Positions 1 to 6,712 of a DNA stretch of 30,683 nucleotides are shown here, piece after piece. The notes below the pieces were generated by a model. It worked only from the letters and a program-made list of their open reading frames with translations, did not search any database and was not told where the DNA came from. Both the position numbers and the translations under genes were made by a program. Positions within the stretch are counted from its first letter, which is position 1. Each line of letters opens with the position of its first letter. Origin of the DNA: a virus; the IMG/VR virus record IMGVR_UViG_3300025449_000038, positions 1 to 30,683 of that record; one strand, written 5' to 3'.

Positions 1-240
1 GCCCAATTCAACAGGAAAGTTTCTCCAACCACCATCGGATTTTTTAGATTCTGTTAAAGCAAAGTCTTGCTCCACAGTTCTAAACACTTCCTCTATTTCC
101 TCATCTGTTAGTGTCTTTGCTGGATGGGTATAAAGTGGAATCCATGTGCCTTCAAGATGGTCAATCACTTGTAAGTTAATTAACTTTGGCTTGCGGTCTT
201 CCAACCCTAACAACATCCACGCTACTGGTTCATTGTTCAT
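1..240 (-). CDS. Phage hypothetical protein, C-terminus cut by window edge
   Basis: Eighty codons are open from ATG at 240 to the left edge with no stop, so only the N-terminal part is present. The protein begins MNNEPVAWMLLG and contains IPLYTHPAKTLTDEEIEE. The EPVAW...PLYTHP...LTDEE pattern recurs in small uncharacterised proteins of proteobacterial phages and prophages (general knowledge, no search run). The start overlaps the stop of the upstream gene by four bases (ATGA), consistent with translational coupling. The KTLTDEEI block is also present in that upstream gene, so the two may share a module. Function is unknown. Confidence 0.75.
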   Translation of the reverse strand, partial: MNNEPVAWMLLGLEDRKPKLINLQVIDHLEGTWIPLYTHPAKTLTDEEIEEVFRTVEQDFALTESKKSDGGWRNFPVELG

Positions 241-566
241 TTCTCTTGTGCTTTTCTTAGTATTGCTCTAGCAAACCCAAGCAAATCCATTGGAGTAAAA
301 ATAATAGGAAACACAGTTATAAATTCTCTTATTTCCTCATCTGTTAGCGTCTTTGCTTTCAACGCTTCTATTTCAACTTGTTGCTGTTTATGTTGCATTT
401 CTAGTATTGCAATTCTGTCACGCTGTACTACATGGCGCAGTTCGTACTTGGTCAGCTTTTCTTGTTGCTGGCGTAGCATGGTGGCTGCTTTGTCAAACAG
501 TTTGTAGTCCGTTGAGTAATATGGTTCAGTTTCCTGAAGTGCATCAGCTAGTTCATTTGCGTTCAT
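237..566 (-). CDS. Phage hypothetical protein with coiled-coil centre
   Basis: A 109-residue protein starting MNANELADAL. Residues about 28-72 are rich in Q, E, K and L (AATMLRQQQEKL, then MQHKQQQVEIEALKAK) and look like a coiled coil. KTLTDEEI follows, then a hydrophobic C-terminal stretch (FPIIFTPMDLLGFARAIL). The ELADAL...AATMLRQQQ arrangement is common in small phage proteins of unknown role. The start lies inside the end of the upstream gene (14-base overlap) and its stop overlaps the next start by four bases, so it is part of a tightly coupled minus-strand operon. No enzymatic motif is visible. Confidence 0.8.
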   Translation of the reverse strand: MNANELADALQETEPYYSTDYKLFDKAATMLRQQQEKLTKYELRHVVQRDRIAILEMQHKQQQVEIEALKAKTLTDEEIREFITVFPIIFTPMDLLGFARAILRKAQEK

Positions 567-705
567 TTTTAATGTTCTCTTCGATCTGTTTGATTAGCTT
601 GTCAGCCAGTGGGTTTGGCTTTTTAAATATTGCATCCCGGTTGCTGTCAAACTTTTCTTTGTCCTGAATTGGGCGTGGTGTATCGCCCTTACCGCCGTTT
701 CTCAT
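553..705 (-). CDS. Small hypothetical protein (50 aa)
   Basis: The start is placed at ATG 703-705 because AGGAGATAAC lies directly upstream, an excellent Shine-Dalgarno site. An in-frame ATG at 744 has no such site and would overlap the upstream gene. The product is polar and charged, beginning MRNGGKGDTPRPI and ending KQIEENIKNERK. The MRNGGKGD...RP opening is reminiscent of short phage proteins often found near replication genes, but no function can be assigned. Confidence 0.75.
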   Translation of the reverse strand: MRNGGKGDTPRPIQDKEKFDSNRDAIFKKPNPLADKLIKQIEENIKNERK

Positions 706-706
706 G

Positions 707-955
707 TTATCTCCTAAAATAACTAATTGGTTTTTTAATGCCATACACCCTACGAATTTTTCGCATACTTATAGTGCCAAATACCCTATTACGCCAGCCT
801 TGATGCGCACGTCTTGCCTTTTGCATTTTGGTGCGTTTAAACTGTTGCTTTGGTTTAGCATAATATTCAGTAATCAAGCGTCGACGCCCAACACCACCAA
901 AGACGATGTTAAACAGTTTGCGCTTAATGGTACGTGGAAACCTAAACTTTTTCAG
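707..955 (-). CDS. Very basic 82-aa protein, probable CTG start
   Basis: A frame of 83 codons is open between the primase stop and the next gene, but it has no ATG in its first half. The best start is CTG at 953-955: it overlaps the primase stop as CTGA, just as ATGA junctions do elsewhere here, and AGAGGAAATATT lies directly upstream as ribosome-binding site. The product would begin (M)KKFRFPRTIKRK and is extremely rich in Arg and Lys throughout, ending ISYFRR, which suggests nucleic-acid binding. If the CTG is not used, the frame could be non-coding or start at an internal TTG. Placement in the gap and lack of stops support a real gene; the start codon is the uncertain part. Confidence 0.55.
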   Translation of the reverse strand: MKKFRFPRTIKRKLFNIVFGGVGRRRLITEYYAKPKQQFKRTKMQKARRAHQGWRNRVFGTISMRKIRRVYGIKKPISYFRR

Positions 956-3264
956 AATATTTCCTCTTCAAAATTACTGATTGAGTCCACATACTTTTGT
1001 GCTTTGTCATTTAACTTAACGCCACGATACACATGAATACGATTACCGTCAACTCTTTTGCTATCCGATATGATTCTATGCTCTTGGATTGCTGCTAAGA
1101 AACGACGTTTAAACGCAAGCTCTGTGCCTGGTGGTATGCTCTTCTTAAGCGCCCAGTGTTTGTAGCATGAGAACACATGGTCTTTGTTTACCTCAGCTTC
1201 AGGGTTAATCTCTAAAGCATCTTCAACAAACGAGCCGATAGGGTTGCCAAGTTCCGACATAAGGTCAAGAAGTTCACGACCAGAGTGGGGTTGGATAAAG
1301 TGACCGCCACGATCTTTACGACGTTTTAATCCTTCCGTAGACCAGTTAAAAATACCTGACAATTCAGCACGTAGCTTTGTAGATAAGTTGGTGTCCTCGT
1401 TGTCATAGAACGAACGGGTCATCTTTAGCACCACCATACGACCAGTTAGCGCATTAGAGTTTTCTGTTAGTTGAAGAACCTCATTACTGTAAATAACAAT
1501 GCGAGTAGGCAGATAGCCATTCCAAGACTCTTTGTTTTTCCGGTTGACAGTAACGGTATCACCGCCCACAATACGAAGGAGCTGAGATACAACAGCAGAT
1601 CGGTTGCGCTCAGGTGCTCTTGCATCAGTAAAAGAAGCGAGGAGCTTACCCAGCCAAGGCTGCAGACCAAATGTATCACAGAGTTCCTCCAATTGTGGTG
1701 CTACGGTGTTGTGTTGACCCAATAAGTCTACTAACACCTTATTGATAGTTCCCTTGCCGGAGCGACGGGGGCCGATAATGTTAAAGAATTTCTGTTGGTT
1801 GGTCTCACCAGACAGGATATAACCAAACATCTCTTGCAGTGTGTCGATTGACTCTTGGTCATCGCCCCATACTGACTCTAAGAACGCTAACCACTGTGGG
1901 CACTGTGCAGTCTCATCATACGCAAAGGGCAAAGAGTTCTGTGTAAAGAACCCCAGCGAGTGCGGTAACACCACGTTGTCCTGTAAGTCAAAGATACCGT
2001 TCTTAAGTGATACTAGGTGCGCTGCGTGTGGTTTGTTCACTGCGTAAGAAGATAACCAAATTGGTGGCTTGGTGTTAGCGTGGTTCTCAAGGTGGACAAT
2101 AGACTTCACTGCATCAAGAGCTGCGGATACAGATGCTGGAGATGGGTTGAACGGAGTTAGTTCACCTTTCTTACCTGCTTTCTTGCACTTATCCAATAAG
2201 GCGTATAGCTTTGACCTTACGGTGGCTTCTTCAATTACCTCATAGTGTGTGCCCATGTAAAGGTAAAAGTCCTGTGCGTAATGCACAAGGCGGTAGCCTT
2301 CTTCACTGGCATACTGTGTATCTAAGAAAATGCGAGCATGGTTCATAGCCCCCTGATCTAGGATAATCTCGCCCCTAGCGAGGGCTTCCTCTCGCTTTTG
2401 GTGGTTGACCTTAAAAATAAGAGAGCGTAGGGTTGCACCTGAGCCTTTAAATGTTTTCCACTTGTTGTGACAGGAGTTCATGCCTGTCTGCGAATACTTT
2501 TGGGTGTTGCCGTCGTTATAAGACCAGCGATCCCACAAATCTAAGGCTTCGTGGTCGTCTTTACCAAACTGATGGTGTAGTGCCATGCCTACTAGGAGCC
2601 AATCTGAATACCCACCATCGGGATCAAGGTTAGGCAGTAGCTCTGTCTCTACCCTAGATAGGTCATACTCCGGTACTGGGGGTGTGTAATCCTCAAACGA
2701 GTCACCTGTCTTGTAAGACTCCCTCTCAGGAATAATCGAAGCTATGTCCTGTGTTTCTTGTGGTATGGTGCCAGAGATGTAATGTCCCGTTACGGTGAAG
2801 TATCTACCTTTGGGATATATCTCTAATCCTTTAGCGTGGTCAACATGGGCAGATTTAAGGTCAGCCCTTGTGAATATCTTTACGCCAGTCCCAGAGGGGG
2901 ATACTTCCATGTAACCCTGAACGGAGTCTGCAATTTGCTGCAGTGCAGCATTATTGAAACGCTGGGCTGTGGCATCATAGCAATCATCTAAATCCACCCC
3001 AATTAGGTTGTCTTCATCTGAGAACACAAAACCTACACCAGCAAAGCGGGTTGGGTCGGCTTCATAGGCAGCTTGGACAGTTAGGAAGTCAGCCCATGTG
3101 TCTGGGTCGGTAGAGGAAGCAGATAGACCATTGGTCTGGGTTGGTAGTTTACTCCAACGGGGTGGTTCTCCCACCTCAACAAGGCGCCAGAGAACCCAAC
3201 GAGGGATACGCTTTAGTTCCATCGGTATGGAGGAAAAGTTTACGGGCAATATTTGTGGTTTCAT
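952..3264 (-). CDS. D5/P4-type primase-helicase
   Basis: A 770-residue replication protein. The start is set at the third in-frame ATG (3262-3264), preceded by GAAAGGAAATGAT; earlier ATGs at 3285 and 3279 lie inside or next to the promoter motif. The N-terminal ~170 residues resemble an archaeo-eukaryotic primase domain: GVDLDDC (about 89-95) supplies the acidic pair, and SPSGTGVKIF (about 122-131) and GRYFTVTG follow. A PriCT-2-like segment (GYSDWLLVGMALHHQFG, then WKTFKG) spans about 205-290. The C-terminal half is an SF3 helicase with Walker A GPRRSGKGT (about 498-506) and a sensor-like IVIYSNE (about 590-596). It should prime and unwind phage DNA at the fork. It is the first gene behind the leftward promoter at 3281-3300. 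No separate DNA polymerase gene is seen in the window. Confidence 0.9.
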   Translation of the reverse strand: MKPQILPVNFSSIPMELKRIPRWVLWRLVEVGEPPRWSKLPTQTNGLSASSTDPDTWADFLTVQAAYEADPTRFAGVGFVFSDEDNLIGVDLDDCYDATAQRFNNAALQQIADSVQGYMEVSPSGTGVKIFTRADLKSAHVDHAKGLEIYPKGRYFTVTGHYISGTIPQETQDIASIIPERESYKTGDSFEDYTPPVPEYDLSRVETELLPNLDPDGGYSDWLLVGMALHHQFGKDDHEALDLWDRWSYNDGNTQKYSQTGMNSCHNKWKTFKGSGATLRSLIFKVNHQKREEALARGEIILDQGAMNHARIFLDTQYASEEGYRLVHYAQDFYLYMGTHYEVIEEATVRSKLYALLDKCKKAGKKGELTPFNPSPASVSAALDAVKSIVHLENHANTKPPIWLSSYAVNKPHAAHLVSLKNGIFDLQDNVVLPHSLGFFTQNSLPFAYDETAQCPQWLAFLESVWGDDQESIDTLQEMFGYILSGETNQQKFFNIIGPRRSGKGTINKVLVDLLGQHNTVAPQLEELCDTFGLQPWLGKLLASFTDARAPERNRSAVVSQLLRIVGGDTVTVNRKNKESWNGYLPTRIVIYSNEVLQLTENSNALTGRMVVLKMTRSFYDNEDTNLSTKLRAELSGIFNWSTEGLKRRKDRGGHFIQPHSGRELLDLMSELGNPIGSFVEDALEINPEAEVNKDHVFSCYKHWALKKSIPPGTELAFKRRFLAAIQEHRIISDSKRVDGNRIHVYRGVKLNDKAQKYVDSISNFEEEIF

Positions 3265-3280
3265 ATCATTTCCTTTCATA

Positions 3281-3300
3281 CCCATATACTAATGCAAAAA
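3281..3300 (-). promoter_or_regulatory. Phage promoter copy A (leftward, primase)
   Basis: On the minus strand this reads TTTTTGCATTAGTATATGGG, matching the core of the four rightward copies. Unlike them it lacks the GGGCGK box 11 bases upstream; a GGGC abuts the T-run instead, and a TTTCATAATGTGAAA palindrome (3315-3329) occupies the place just upstream. It would drive the primase gene and those after it. The altered upstream part suggests different timing from the late copies. Promoter activity is inferred from conservation and position. Confidence 0.7.
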
Positions 3301-3314
3301 CTGCCCTTTTGTCA

Positions 3315-3329
3315 TTTCACATTATGAAA
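3315..3329 (-). promoter_or_regulatory. Operator-like inverted repeat, copy 1
   Basis: TTTCATAATGTGAAA on the minus strand: half-sites TTTCA and TGAAA around a 5-bp spacer. The identical 15-mer occurs on the plus strand at 14714-14728, and six variants lie in the three control regions. It sits immediately upstream of promoter copy A. Confidence 0.6.
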
Positions 3330-3334
3330 TAGTG

Positions 3335-3384
3335 CTTTAATATAACTAAAGTGTATAAAGGGTAGACTTTTATATAACCAAAAG
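3335..3384. repeat. Two AT-rich palindromes, 32 bp apart
   Basis: CTTTAATATAACTAAAG (3335-3351) and CTTTTATATAACCAAAAG (3367-3384) are two near-copies of one imperfect palindrome (CTTTN-ATATAAC-NAAAG) spaced 32 bp start to start, three helical turns. They lie between the large hairpin repeat and promoter copy A, so they could be protein-binding sites. No direct evidence of function. Confidence 0.45.
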
Positions 3385-3391
3385 TTATAGA

Positions 3392-3500
3392 AAGACAGGG
3401 TATCCATAGAAGTCAGGGTTACTTTACTTATTTCTTTATTTTTATTTTTTCAATGTGAAAAATATGAAAAAGAGTAAAGTAAGGGTGGATACCCTGTCTT
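3392..3500. repeat. Large inverted repeat IR1 with AT-rich centre
   Basis: Outer arms AAGACAGGGTATCC (3392-3405) and GGATACCCTGTCTT (3487-3500) pair perfectly over 14 bp. Inner arms TACTTTACT (3420-3428) and AGTAAAGTA (3473-3481) pair over 9 bp around a 44-nt loop that is almost all A and T. A related element lies at 14898-15015. Read in the direction of the adjacent promoter, both begin GACAGGGAAGACA and end GGATACCCTGTCTTTCTA. Each stands 70-90 bp upstream of a phage promoter. Candidate roles are replication origin, nucleoid or protein-assembly site, or transcription barrier. Confidence 0.65.
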
Positions 3501-3511
3501 CCCTGTCTCCG

Positions 3512-3526
3512 TTCCGCATTATGAAA
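3512..3526 (-). promoter_or_regulatory. Operator-like inverted repeat, copy 2
   Basis: TTTCATAATGCGGAA on the minus strand, a variant of the 15-bp operator-like family. It overlaps the stop codon of the 74-aa gene at 3519-3743, at the distal end of the sigma operon. Confidence 0.45.
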
Positions 3527-3743
3527 TGCTAGACCGCATAATTGCGGCAACATTGGGGTCGATAATGGTCACATCTGACGGGTGGACAACGATCACATGA
3601 TCCCAGCCACCATCCATCCAGATTCGCCTTACGGTGGTTTCCCCCTCAGATTTGGAGTTAGGCTGTACCTGACCCAAAGCCCCTTCCTCGTAGCCCCAGT
3701 TAATTAGGTCTCTATTTAGGATAACCCAGTCACCTGTCTTCAT
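3519..3743 (-). CDS. Hypothetical protein (74 aa), SH3-like
   Basis: Begins MKTGDWVILNRD and contains IWMDGGWDHVIVVHPSDV. The opening KTGDWV...L, with regularly spaced hydrophobic and Trp residues, looks like a small beta-barrel of KOW or SH3 type, but this is only a pattern impression. The C-terminus DPNVAAIMR resembles the ends of the 61-aa and 68-aa genes at 5530 and 5719 (KEVVDIMRG, KEVADILRG), so the three may be distant paralogues. It overlaps the upstream gene by four bases (ATGA) and is the last gene of the sigma operon. Confidence 0.75.
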   Translation of the reverse strand: MKTGDWVILNRDLINWGYEEGALGQVQPNSKSEGETTVRRIWMDGGWDHVIVVHPSDVTIIDPNVAAIMRSSIS

Positions 3744-3955
3744 TTAGGTATACGGTAGCCTTTTTGCTCAATAACCCTATATGCCCATTCTCTGAATTTA
3801 ATGCGGTGTTCGGAGTCTTGAGGGTCGTTAGGATCCCACTCTGCGTCAATGATATGCTTGCCTTCCTTATCATTGAACTCAATACGGGTCATATTGCCGT
3901 CTTTGTCATATACATCTACGGGGATAGCTATCCCTAATTTAATGATTTCGCCCAT
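3740..3955 (-). CDS. Hypothetical protein (71 aa)
   Basis: Begins MGEIIKLGIAIPVDVYDKDG and is rich in charged residues (DAEWDPNDPQDSEHRIKFREW). The start follows the upstream stop after one base, with GAGGATTAAG serving as ribosome-binding site. Its stop overlaps the next start (ATGA). No family recognised; translation is likely coupled to the neighbours. Confidence 0.75.
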   Translation of the reverse strand: MGEIIKLGIAIPVDVYDKDGNMTRIEFNDKEGKHIIDAEWDPNDPQDSEHRIKFREWAYRVIEQKGYRIPK

Positions 3956-3956
3956 C

Positions 3957-4295
3957 TTAATCCTCTTTTAGTTTGGAAAATGTGTCTTTAACCCCATGCT
4001 CTTGGTCTTCCCAACTGTCAGACTGACCATAGTCACCCCGAATAGCACTCATTCGTTCCGCCTTACGGGAGGGTGGCTCGACTGCAAGCCAAGCGTCAAA
4101 AGAATCTAGGTATTCTTGATATAGGGGATTGGGTTCAAATAGGGGGTGGTTTAAACCCGCTACATCTACTGTTTGAACAATTTGGGATTTGGGGACATGA
4201 CCTTGTTTTGCTACTCTGTTATACCCCATTCTGTTTCTAGCCCGAATAAATCGGTCATACGCTAACTGTTGCTCTTTCGTTAATTCAATCATCAT
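3957..4295 (-). CDS. Hypothetical protein (112 aa) after sigma
   Basis: Begins MMIELTKEQQLAYDRFIRARN. Two adjacent ATGs (4295 and 4292) could start it; GAAGGAA lies 5-8 bases upstream, inside the sigma gene, and the overlap is 11 bases. The N-terminal ~25 residues look helical and basic. The rest is polar with several Trp and Pro. Co-transcription with sigma makes a regulatory or transcription-related role possible, but nothing in the sequence shows it. Confidence 0.75.
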   Translation of the reverse strand: MMIELTKEQQLAYDRFIRARNRMGYNRVAKQGHVPKSQIVQTVDVAGLNHPLFEPNPLYQEYLDSFDAWLAVEPPSRKAERMSAIRGDYGQSDSWEDQEHGVKDTFSKLKED

Positions 4296-4863
4296 TTCCT
4301 TCGTCTAGGTGTTTTTGCTGGTTCACTACATCTAACGAGATAGGTTCTCGCTTTATGTATCCTTTTAATTGGTGGATTCGTGACTCAGGCAATTCCATCA
4401 CCTTAGATAATTCCGAAATTCTTGGTTTTCGGTTTAGTATTTGGGTTAAACCCTTTTCTGCTATGCTTAACTTTTTGATGTCTTGCATTATGTTTACGGG
4501 CAATCTAATAAGATTGGCAGTATTATTCAACTCCCTACGCACCCCTCTTTCAATGAAGGGTTTTGCGTAGGTTGCGAATGATGAATTGTTTGTGGGTGTC
4601 CAACTTCGCCCCGCCATAAACAGGGCTTCGTTTCCCATAGCTACAATGTCCATCTGAGGGACTTTGCTATGTTGCCAAGCAGACGATTTTGTCACTACAT
4701 GGATTACGAATCTTAGGTTATGCCTTACGAGGGCTTCTAAGGCTTCGTCATCACCATCAGCTATTCTTTTAGCTAACGCGTGTTCTTCATCTATGCTTAA
4801 TTGTCTTATGTCTTGGGCTAGTAAACCTTGTAAGTATTGATCTATGTATTCTTTATCACTCAT
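4285..4863 (-). CDS. Sigma70-like factor lacking region 4
   Basis: A 192-residue group-type sigma factor. Region 1.2-like sequence is at about 5-36 (YIDQYLQGLL...SIDEEHALAKRI). Region 2 is at about 42-120: LVRHNLRFVIHVV, MDIVAMGNEALFMA, then SSFATYAKPFIERGVRREL and IRLP, matching the core-binding and -10 recognition helices. Region 3 is at about 121-165 (LSIAEKGLTQILNRKP...ELSKVMELPESRIHQL). After KREPISLD, where the linker to region 4 normally begins, the protein ends, so the -35-binding domain is absent. It should direct host RNA polymerase to promoters recognised through the -10 and extended -10 only. This fits the conserved phage promoter found five times here. The gene is the first behind a TATAAT promoter framed by three operator-like sites. 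Its ribosome-binding site is weak (GGAATCGT). Confidence 0.88.
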   Translation of the reverse strand: MSDKEYIDQYLQGLLAQDIRQLSIDEEHALAKRIADGDDEALEALVRHNLRFVIHVVTKSSAWQHSKVPQMDIVAMGNEALFMAGRSWTPTNNSSFATYAKPFIERGVRRELNNTANLIRLPVNIMQDIKKLSIAEKGLTQILNRKPRISELSKVMELPESRIHQLKGYIKREPISLDVVNQQKHLDEGNDD

Positions 4864-4867
4864 ACGA

Positions 4868-4931
4868 TTCCATAATGTGAAGTATAACTTTAATTATACC
4901 ACATTACGGAATGGAATACCACAATATGAAA
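4868..4931 (-). promoter_or_regulatory. Sigma-operon promoter with three operator-like sites
   Basis: Minus-strand TATAAT at 4893-4898 preceded by TGG gives an extended -10; no good -35 is placed 17 bp upstream. Three members of the 15-bp family frame it: TTTCATATTGTGGTA (4917-4931, minus), TTCCGTAATGTGGTA (4897-4911, minus, running into the -10) and TTCCATAATGTGAAG (4868-4882, plus, inside the leader over the expected start region). A palindrome GTATAA-CTTTAA-TTATAC also covers 4882-4899. Dense overlap suggests repression, possibly by a phage regulator not identified here. Confidence 0.65.
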
Positions 4932-4935
4932 TCTT

Positions 4936-5061
4936 TTATTCGTTATGCCTATGGGTCATTATGTAAATCCCCAATAACAAGCAACCTAGAAGTGGAATTG
5001 TGATACTGTTGTAATACATCTCGTATAAAGAAATCAAGCTAATTATGCCACCTAAGATCAT
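4936..5061 (-). CDS. Small membrane protein (41 aa)
   Basis: A 42-codon frame beginning MILGGIISLISLYEMYY and ending YIMTHRHNE. Two hydrophobic stretches (ILGGIISLISL and ITIPLLGCLLLGIYIM) suggest a small two-pass inner-membrane protein. The start overlaps the stop of the upstream gene as ATGA. It ends just upstream of the sigma promoter region. Too short for most gene callers. Confidence 0.6.
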   Translation of the reverse strand: MILGGIISLISLYEMYYNSITIPLLGCLLLGIYIMTHRHNE

Positions 5062-5183
5062 ATTAAGGCTTCTCCAAGTCGTTTAAACACAACACTAAAT
5101 GTAAATTTTTTTGGCTTTCGCTTGGGTTTTGGCGGTTCTTTCCACACCAACTCCCCAAAATCATCATACTTATTCAATGACAT
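5058..5183 (-). CDS. Small basic hypothetical protein (41 aa)
   Basis: A 42-codon frame: MSLNKYDDFGELVWKEPPK, followed by a lysine/arginine/proline-rich stretch (PKPKRKPKKF) and ending KRLGEALI. The start sits within the last codons of the upstream gene (14-base overlap) and its stop overlaps the next start (ATGA). An internal GTTTAAAC lies at 5081-5088. The basic centre could bind nucleic acid. No family recognised. Confidence 0.6.
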   Translation of the reverse strand: MSLNKYDDFGELVWKEPPKPKRKPKKFTFSVVFKRLGEALI

Positions 5184-5526
5184 AGAACACCTGATCGCTT
5201 ACCTTCTGCCCTATGCCATCAATCTGCTCACCATTGGAGATAATCTGCAAGATGGCTACCTTATCCAAAATCCACTTGGGGACTTCGGCTTTGTTTAAAC
5301 ACTTTGTAGTAATAAAATTTTTTACGGCTTTGGCTAGGGTGAAATCAGATAACTCTATCTCGTCATTGTCTAATAGTTTGACCCGCCAAATCTGCTCTAG
5401 CGGGGTGCATAGGTCATTAGCTATCATCATCATGTAAGACAGGGGGTCTATTGCCGACTGCTTGCCGACACTATTTAAAACCAATTCGTCAATCCTTTGC
5501 ATTGTTATGATACTTGGTTTACGCAT
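5170..5526 (-). CDS. Hypothetical protein (118 aa) with shared C-terminal module
   Basis: Begins MRKPSIITMQRIDELVLNSV. The start follows GAGAGGTGTTTAAACA, an SD plus GTTTAAAC spacer. The last ~36 residues (PKWILDKVAILQIIS...GIGQKVSDQVFYVIE) align with the end of the 266-aa protein at 5910 (PESISDKMAVLDIMT...DIGLKEKDNVYWVMV), so both carry the same C-terminal module. Residues 27-60 contain SYMMMIANDLCTPLEQIW, a helical region. Function unknown. Confidence 0.75.
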   Translation of the reverse strand: MRKPSIITMQRIDELVLNSVGKQSAIDPLSYMMMIANDLCTPLEQIWRVKLLDNDEIELSDFTLAKAVKNFITTKCLNKAEVPKWILDKVAILQIISNGEQIDGIGQKVSDQVFYVIE

Positions 5527-5529
5527 TGT

Positions 5530-5715
5530 TTAAACACCTCTCATTATATCAACTACTTCTTTGGTTATGGGTATGCAGTCTTTGGGTGACACTTGTATAT
5601 TGTTTATCCATGTTCTTAGCGGTTCTATTGTTTTAATTTGAATAGAACCATCTGTATGTTCTCGCCATACTGTCCATACTATATCGTCAAACAAAACATA
5701 GCTACCCACCCGCAT
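5530..5715 (-). CDS. Hypothetical protein (61 aa)
   Basis: Begins MRVGSYVLFDDIVWTVWRE, ends KEVVDIMRGV. The RVGSYVLF...W opening resembles small SH3-like beta-barrels. Both start and stop involve the GTTTAAAC junction: the start is preceded by AAGAGGTGTTTAAACA, and the stop is the TAA within the next copy. The C-terminus closely matches the next gene upstream (KEVADILRGV), suggesting duplicated ends or paralogy. Function unknown. Confidence 0.7.
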   Translation of the reverse strand: MRVGSYVLFDDIVWTVWREHTDGSIQIKTIEPLRTWINNIQVSPKDCIPITKEVVDIMRGV

Positions 5716-5718
5716 TGT

Positions 5719-5925
5719 TTAAACACCTCTTAATATGTCAGCAACTTCTTTGGTGACAGGAGTAGTCACCAATGTTGTGGTGATACCCCTATGACCTAAG
5801 TTTAGCCAATAAACATCAAAACTGCGGTTTTCTTTGGGGTCACCGAATCTTAACCATTCAGGTATATCAGCGACCCCTATCGACCCATTTTTATGCAATA
5901 GGTATTGTTTCAAACCATGACCCAA
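5719..5925 (-). CDS. Hypothetical protein (68 aa), probable TTG start
   Basis: No ATG is available in frame. TTG at 5923-5925 has AAGGA nine bases upstream and overlaps the end of the upstream gene. A second TTG (5913) opens (M)KQYLLHKNGSIGVADIPEW. At this junction the usual GTTTAAACAATG is degenerate (GTTTGAAACAATAC), which may explain the poor start. The C-terminus is KEVADILRGV and the stop is the TAA in GTTTAAAC. Function unknown. Confidence 0.6.
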   Translation of the reverse strand: MGHGLKQYLLHKNGSIGVADIPEWLRFGDPKENRSFDVYWLNLGHRGITTTLVTTPVTKEVADILRGV

Positions 5926-6710
5926 TAAACATTATCCTTTTCTTTTAAACCAATGTCCTCAATGTAATCCTTTTCGGTCATGATGTCTAAAACTGCCATC
6001 TTATCGCTTATGCTTTCGGGTAATTGGCTTCGATCTGTGACAATGGTATCTTCATCACCCTTCTTTTTGCGGTAGATTACCTTGTTAGGTCTAACCCACA
6101 CCCCATACCACTCAGGGTCAAAATTACGATACTTGGCTATGGTTTCCCTCTCCTGCTTTAAAAAATTTAATGATTGCGTTAATTTTTGGTTGTCAGTTTG
6201 ATAACCCCCATCAATAAGTTTAAACATTTCGTCAATTAAGTAATCGGGTGCATTTTCTGTGTTGCGGTAGATCATGCTATTGATTGTGTTTCTCTTTTCG
6301 TTTATAGCACTACCAAAACTGTAAAAATACTTGTCTTGAATGTATTTCATGTCAGGAGTTTTAAAATTCTTAATCGCTATGCTTGCGGTTGTCTTTATGT
6401 TCTTTGATCTGCGAATATAATCGGGGGCTTCGTAGCACCAACGACCATTCTCCATGCTCACATAATTTACAAAATACTCACCATCTTGCAACTGACCGAT
6501 AAAGCCAATAGCAAAATCGGTGTCATCTGATTGATAGACTTCAAGGTAATTAAAGTTTCTAGGTGTTGATCGGGTGCTATGATCGTCTTTGCGTTCCTTC
6601 GGTTTAAACACTAGGTCGCTTCGCTTCTTTTTGATTGCTTCCATAAGATCAATAGCACCTTGCTTGATCTCCATGTTTTCATAAGTGGTTAGTATAAATT
6701 TGTCAGTCAT
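5910..6710 (-). CDS. Hypothetical phage protein (266 aa)
   Basis: The start is taken at the ATG preceded by GGACATGGGTTTAAAT, a degenerate form of the GTTTAAAC spacer; an upstream in-frame ATG at 6722 lies inside the preceding gene. Begins MTDKFILTTYENMEIKQGAI. Rich in Lys, Asp, Tyr and Asn with no transmembrane segment and no recognisable catalytic motif. The last ~36 residues form the module shared with the 118-aa protein at 5170. It and the following 297-aa upstream gene are the two largest unknowns of the early arm. Confidence 0.75.
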   Translation of the reverse strand: MTDKFILTTYENMEIKQGAIDLMEAIKKKRSDLVFKPKERKDDHSTRSTPRNFNYLEVYQSDDTDFAIGFIGQLQDGEYFVNYVSMENGRWCYEAPDYIRRSKNIKTTASIAIKNFKTPDMKYIQDKYFYSFGSAINEKRNTINSMIYRNTENAPDYLIDEMFKLIDGGYQTDNQKLTQSLNFLKQERETIAKYRNFDPEWYGVWVRPNKVIYRKKKGDEDTIVTDRSQLPESISDKMAVLDIMTEKDYIEDIGLKEKDNVYWVMV

Positions 6711-6712
6711 AT

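Noticed and set aside
704-1036. Plus-strand 110-codon frame antisense to the primase end
   Set aside because: It is opposite two coding frames, has no plus-strand promoter or SD, and all genes in this arm are on the minus strand.
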